This document shows, one piece after another, positions 5,199-7,199 of a stretch of DNA of 7,199 bases (its first letter is position 1; the number at the start of each line of letters is the position of its first letter). The stretch lies in NCBI GenBank assembly GCA_017470045.1, contig JAFUFG010000087.1, positions 1 through 7,199 on the forward strand, given 5' to 3'. Source of the DNA: Bacilli bacterium. GTDB lineage: Bacteria > Bacillota_I > Bacilli_A > RF39 > UBA660. Position numbers and translations under genes: made by a program. Below the pieces are notes generated by a model that had not been told where the DNA came from, searched no databases, and was given only the letters and a program-made list of their open reading frames with translations.

Positions 5199-5975
5199 AT
5201 GAAGTTATATATAAAGTCATTATCTCTTCATTTAAAAAGTGAATTGGAATATCGTACTTCTTTTCTTATTTCTTTCTTTTCCCAAATTCTTGTATTCTTC
5301 TCTTATTATTTTATTATTCTTGCATTATTTACGAAGTTTCAAAATATAAGAGGGTTTTCTATGTATGAAGTATTACTATGTTTTTCTATCATACAGTTTG
5401 GATTTGCGTTTAATGAAGTGTTTGCAAGAGGAGTCGATAAATTTGAAAATTTAATTATACAAGGTGGATTTGATCGATTATTACTTCGACCAAAAAATAT
5501 TATTTTACAAGTACTATGTAACGATTCGGATTTTGTTAAACTTAGTCGTTTAATACAAGCTATTATTGTTCTTATTATTTCTTTGGTTCATTTAAATATT
5601 TCTTGGAATATATTTCGAGTAATTTGTTTAATATTAATGCTATGTTCTTCTGTCGTGATTTTCTTTGGAGTGTTTTTACTTGCTGCTAGTTATTGCTTTA
5701 TAACGGTTCAAGGTTTAGAGGTTCGTAATGTATTTACGGATGGTGGAAAGCATATGGCACAATATCCGATTGGAGTATTTAAAAAAGGATTTGTATTTTT
5801 CTTTACTTTTATTATTCCATATGGATTTGTTAATTATTATCCTTTAATGTATTTTGTTGGAAAGAATGATTTCTTCTATTATTCTTTTTCACCATTGTTT
5901 GTTTTTGTATATCTAATCCCATGTATTCTTGCGTTTTATATGGGAGTGAAAAAATATGGAAGTGTAGGTTCTTAG
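5199..5975 (+). CDS. ABC-2 family exporter permease, second subunit (COG3694-like)
   Basis: A 258-residue integral membrane protein, the probable partner of the preceding permease. I place the start at ATG 5199 because AAGGAGG (5187-5193) lies five bases before it. An in-frame TTG at 5181 would add six residues but would place the ribosome binding site inside the gene. Membrane segments appear near residues 21-45, 55-72, 118-133, 140-168, 197-220 and 229-250. The motif 'GGFDRLLLRPKN' (89-100) is the equivalent of 'ISYELSRPKN' in the first permease, which supports a common origin. A loop 'DGGKHMAQYP' (181-190) followed by 'FIIPYGFVNYYPL' is, as I recall, typical of COG3694. The last codons form the arm of the terminator, so this gene closes the three-gene operon. 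Confidence 0.88.
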   Translation: MKLYIKSLSLHLKSELEYRTSFLISFFSQILVFFSYYFIILALFTKFQNIRGFSMYEVLLCFSIIQFGFAFNEVFARGVDKFENLIIQGGFDRLLLRPKNIILQVLCNDSDFVKLSRLIQAIIVLIISLVHLNISWNIFRVICLILMLCSSVVIFFGVFLLAASYCFITVQGLEVRNVFTDGGKHMAQYPIGVFKKGFVFFFTFIIPYGFVNYYPLMYFVGKNDFFYYSFSPLFVFVYLIPCILAFYMGVKKYGSVGS

Positions 5976-5991
5976 AATCTACACTTTTTTT
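5961..5991 (+). terminator. intrinsic terminator of the ABC exporter operon
   Basis: AGTGTAGGTTC (5961-5971) pairs with GAATCTACACT (5975-5985) over 11 positions, including one G-U pair, around a TTA loop. It is followed by Ts from 5985 to 5991. The 5' arm is made of the last codons of the second permease, and its TAG stop (5973-5975) sits in the loop. Confidence 0.92.
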
Positions 5992-6022
5992 ATTTATTTT
6001 TCTATAAAAATATAGATTTCAA

Positions 6023-6031
6023 TGTTATAAT
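6023..6031 (+). promoter_or_regulatory. extended -10 promoter of the PBP-VWA protein gene
   Basis: TGTTATAAT is a perfect extended -10 element (TG, one base, TATAAT). The -35 position, about 17 bases upstream, is an A/T-rich TATAAA with little match. Transcription should begin near 6038. The ribosome binding site AAGGAAGGG (6042-6050) precedes the ATG at 6055. With the operon terminator ending at 5991, this gene forms a separate unit. Confidence 0.65.
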
Positions 6032-6054
6032 TGTTGTAGTAAAGGAAGGGTAGT

Positions 6055-7199
6055 ATGTCATTGAAAAAGAATTATGATCAAAGTTTCGGTACAATCATCG
6101 TAGTAGTTATCATTCTATTTTTTATCTTTAACATTGTGTCAAACATTGGTCTAGGAATTAAAGTCTTTGATGAAGATACGGAGAATACACTTACCATTCT
6201 TTCTTCTTACGAAAATGCTTTAGTAGAAGATGATGTTAAGAAGTATGCAAATAGTATCGATAAAGATGTTAATTTTGTTTACAAAGGGGATTTGGATATT
6301 GTAGAAGAATTGAATAAGAATTCTTCTAATTATGATGCTATATGGATTTCAAATTCTATGTGGTTATACCTATTAGATAATCCATATTTGGCTAGTGACT
6401 CAAAATCTATGAGTATTAGTCCTGTTGTTTTTGGTATTAAGAAAAGCAAAGCCAAAGAATTAGGTCTTATGGATAAAGATGTTACGAATACCATGATTTT
6501 AAATCTTATTAAAGAAAAGAAGATTAAGTATGTTATGTCTTCTGTTACTCAAACGAATACAGGAGCAACTGCTTATCTAGGATTTTTAAGTTCTTTAGCA
6601 GGAAATCCTGAAGTTTTAACAGAAGAGATGTTAAATAATGAAGAACTTGAAAACAATCTAATAAGTTTATTTTCTGGAGTAGAACGTGTTAGTGGTGAAG
6701 AAGATTATTTAAAAGAAATGTTTTTAAATAGTGATGATTATGAAGCGGTTATTGCTGCAGAGTCTTCTTTAATTGATATTAATGAACAGTTGATTGCTAA
6801 GAAGAAAGAACCATTATATTTTATTTATCCTAGTGATGGGGTTTCTATTAATGATTCAACATTTGGATTTATTAAAAATAATCCAGATAAAGAAGAATTA
6901 TTCTTAGATATTCAAAATTACTTATTAAGTGATAAAGGGAAGAAATTATTAACTGATAATGGTTATCGTACTTGGTATGGTGGAATTAATGATAAGAGTG
7001 ATAAAAAAATCTTTCAAAAAGATTGGGGAATTGATACTACTAAATATCTAAATGTTACAAAATTCCCATCTAAGAAAGTTATTACTTTTGCTTTAAATAT
7101 GTATATTGAAAAACTAAGAAAACCAACTCATGTTGTATTCTGTTTAGACTTCTCTGGTAGTATGTCTGGAGATGGTGTTAGAGAATTGGATGACGCGAT
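6055..7199 (+). CDS. membrane-anchored solute-binding-like protein with VWA domain (partial, right edge)
   Basis: The frame opens at ATG 6055, behind a good ribosome binding site, and has no stop in the window (381 codons plus two bases), so the C terminus is missing. A single hydrophobic span at about residues 12-34, preceded by KKNYDQ, is a signal anchor; no cleavage site is clear. Residues about 40-345 read like a type 2 periplasmic-binding-protein fold: 'YDAIWISNSMWL', then 'SISPVVFGIKKSKAKELG', a 'VTQTNTGATAYLGFLSSLAG' segment, 'AAESSLIDIN', and 'PLYFIYPSDGVSINDSTFGF', all typical of extracellular solute-binding proteins. From about residue 358 a VWA domain begins, with the metal-ion-dependent adhesion site motif DFSGSMSG (D365, S367, S369). 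Fusions of these two domains are known in Bacillota, as I recall often near toxic-anion-resistance (TelA-like) genes, but no such gene is visible here. Likely role: outer-face binding of a ligand coupled to metal-dependent protein contacts. The substrate is unknown. Confidence 0.87.
   Translation, partial: MSLKKNYDQSFGTIIVVVIILFFIFNIVSNIGLGIKVFDEDTENTLTILSSYENALVEDDVKKYANSIDKDVNFVYKGDLDIVEELNKNSSNYDAIWISNSMWLYLLDNPYLASDSKSMSISPVVFGIKKSKAKELGLMDKDVTNTMILNLIKEKKIKYVMSSVTQTNTGATAYLGFLSSLAGNPEVLTEEMLNNEELENNLISLFSGVERVSGEEDYLKEMFLNSDDYEAVIAAESSLIDINEQLIAKKKEPLYFIYPSDGVSINDSTFGFIKNNPDKEELFLDIQNYLLSDKGKKLLTDNGYRTWYGGINDKSDKKIFQKDWGIDTTKYLNVTKFPSKKVITFALNMYIEKLRKPTHVVFCLDFSGSMSGDGVRELDDA

Noticed and set aside
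1..7199. A defence system, CRISPR array, prophage or insertion sequence
   Set aside because: I found no nuclease, transposase, integrase, spaced repeats or terminal inverted repeats; the genes are envelope and transport types.

Overview
The window is AT-rich, and its protein families, strong AGGAGG-type ribosome binding sites, extended -10 promoters and compact layout fit a low-GC Bacillota. A host-associated gut lineage of Bacilli (RF39-like or a relative) is my best guess from the style of the left-edge surface protein, but this is inference. TGA is used as a stop (end of the ABC ATPase gene) and Trp is TGG, so there is no sign of the mycoplasma code.

Layout: (1) bases 1-462, the C-terminal end of a surface-type protein entering from the left edge. 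(2) 469-1209 on the minus strand, a class B-like sortase, convergent with (1) and sharing a symmetrical, probably bidirectional terminator with it. (3) 1319-2875, a secreted 518-residue protein with a signal peptide, an unrecognised N-terminal region, two Ig-like domains and a C-terminal TGD-plus-membrane tail; it is divergent from the sortase and could be its substrate. (4) 2920-3270, a small double zinc-ribbon protein with a hydrophobic hairpin inserted between the Cys pairs of its second ribbon, as in LITAF-like domains. (5) 3417-5975, an ABC-2 type exporter operon: an ATPase and two related permeases, tightly or overlappingly spaced, behind a promoter and a long leader hairpin. (6) 6055 to the right edge, the N-terminal 381 residues of a membrane-anchored protein combining a periplasmic-binding-protein-like region with the start of a von Willebrand factor A (VWA) domain.

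Most of the window is therefore cell-envelope biology: surface proteins, a sortase, an exporter of unknown substrate, and a membrane-anchored binding/VWA protein. Each transcription unit has a recognisable promoter, and the three clear terminators are folded into or touch the ends of coding regions. No gene-free stretch exceeds 300 bases. I see no tRNA, rRNA, CRISPR array, insertion sequence or phage gene. The least explained pieces are the leader hairpin before the ABC operon, the N-terminal region of the Ig-like protein with its possible unusual sorting signal, the zinc-ribbon membrane protein, and the PBP-VWA fusion.
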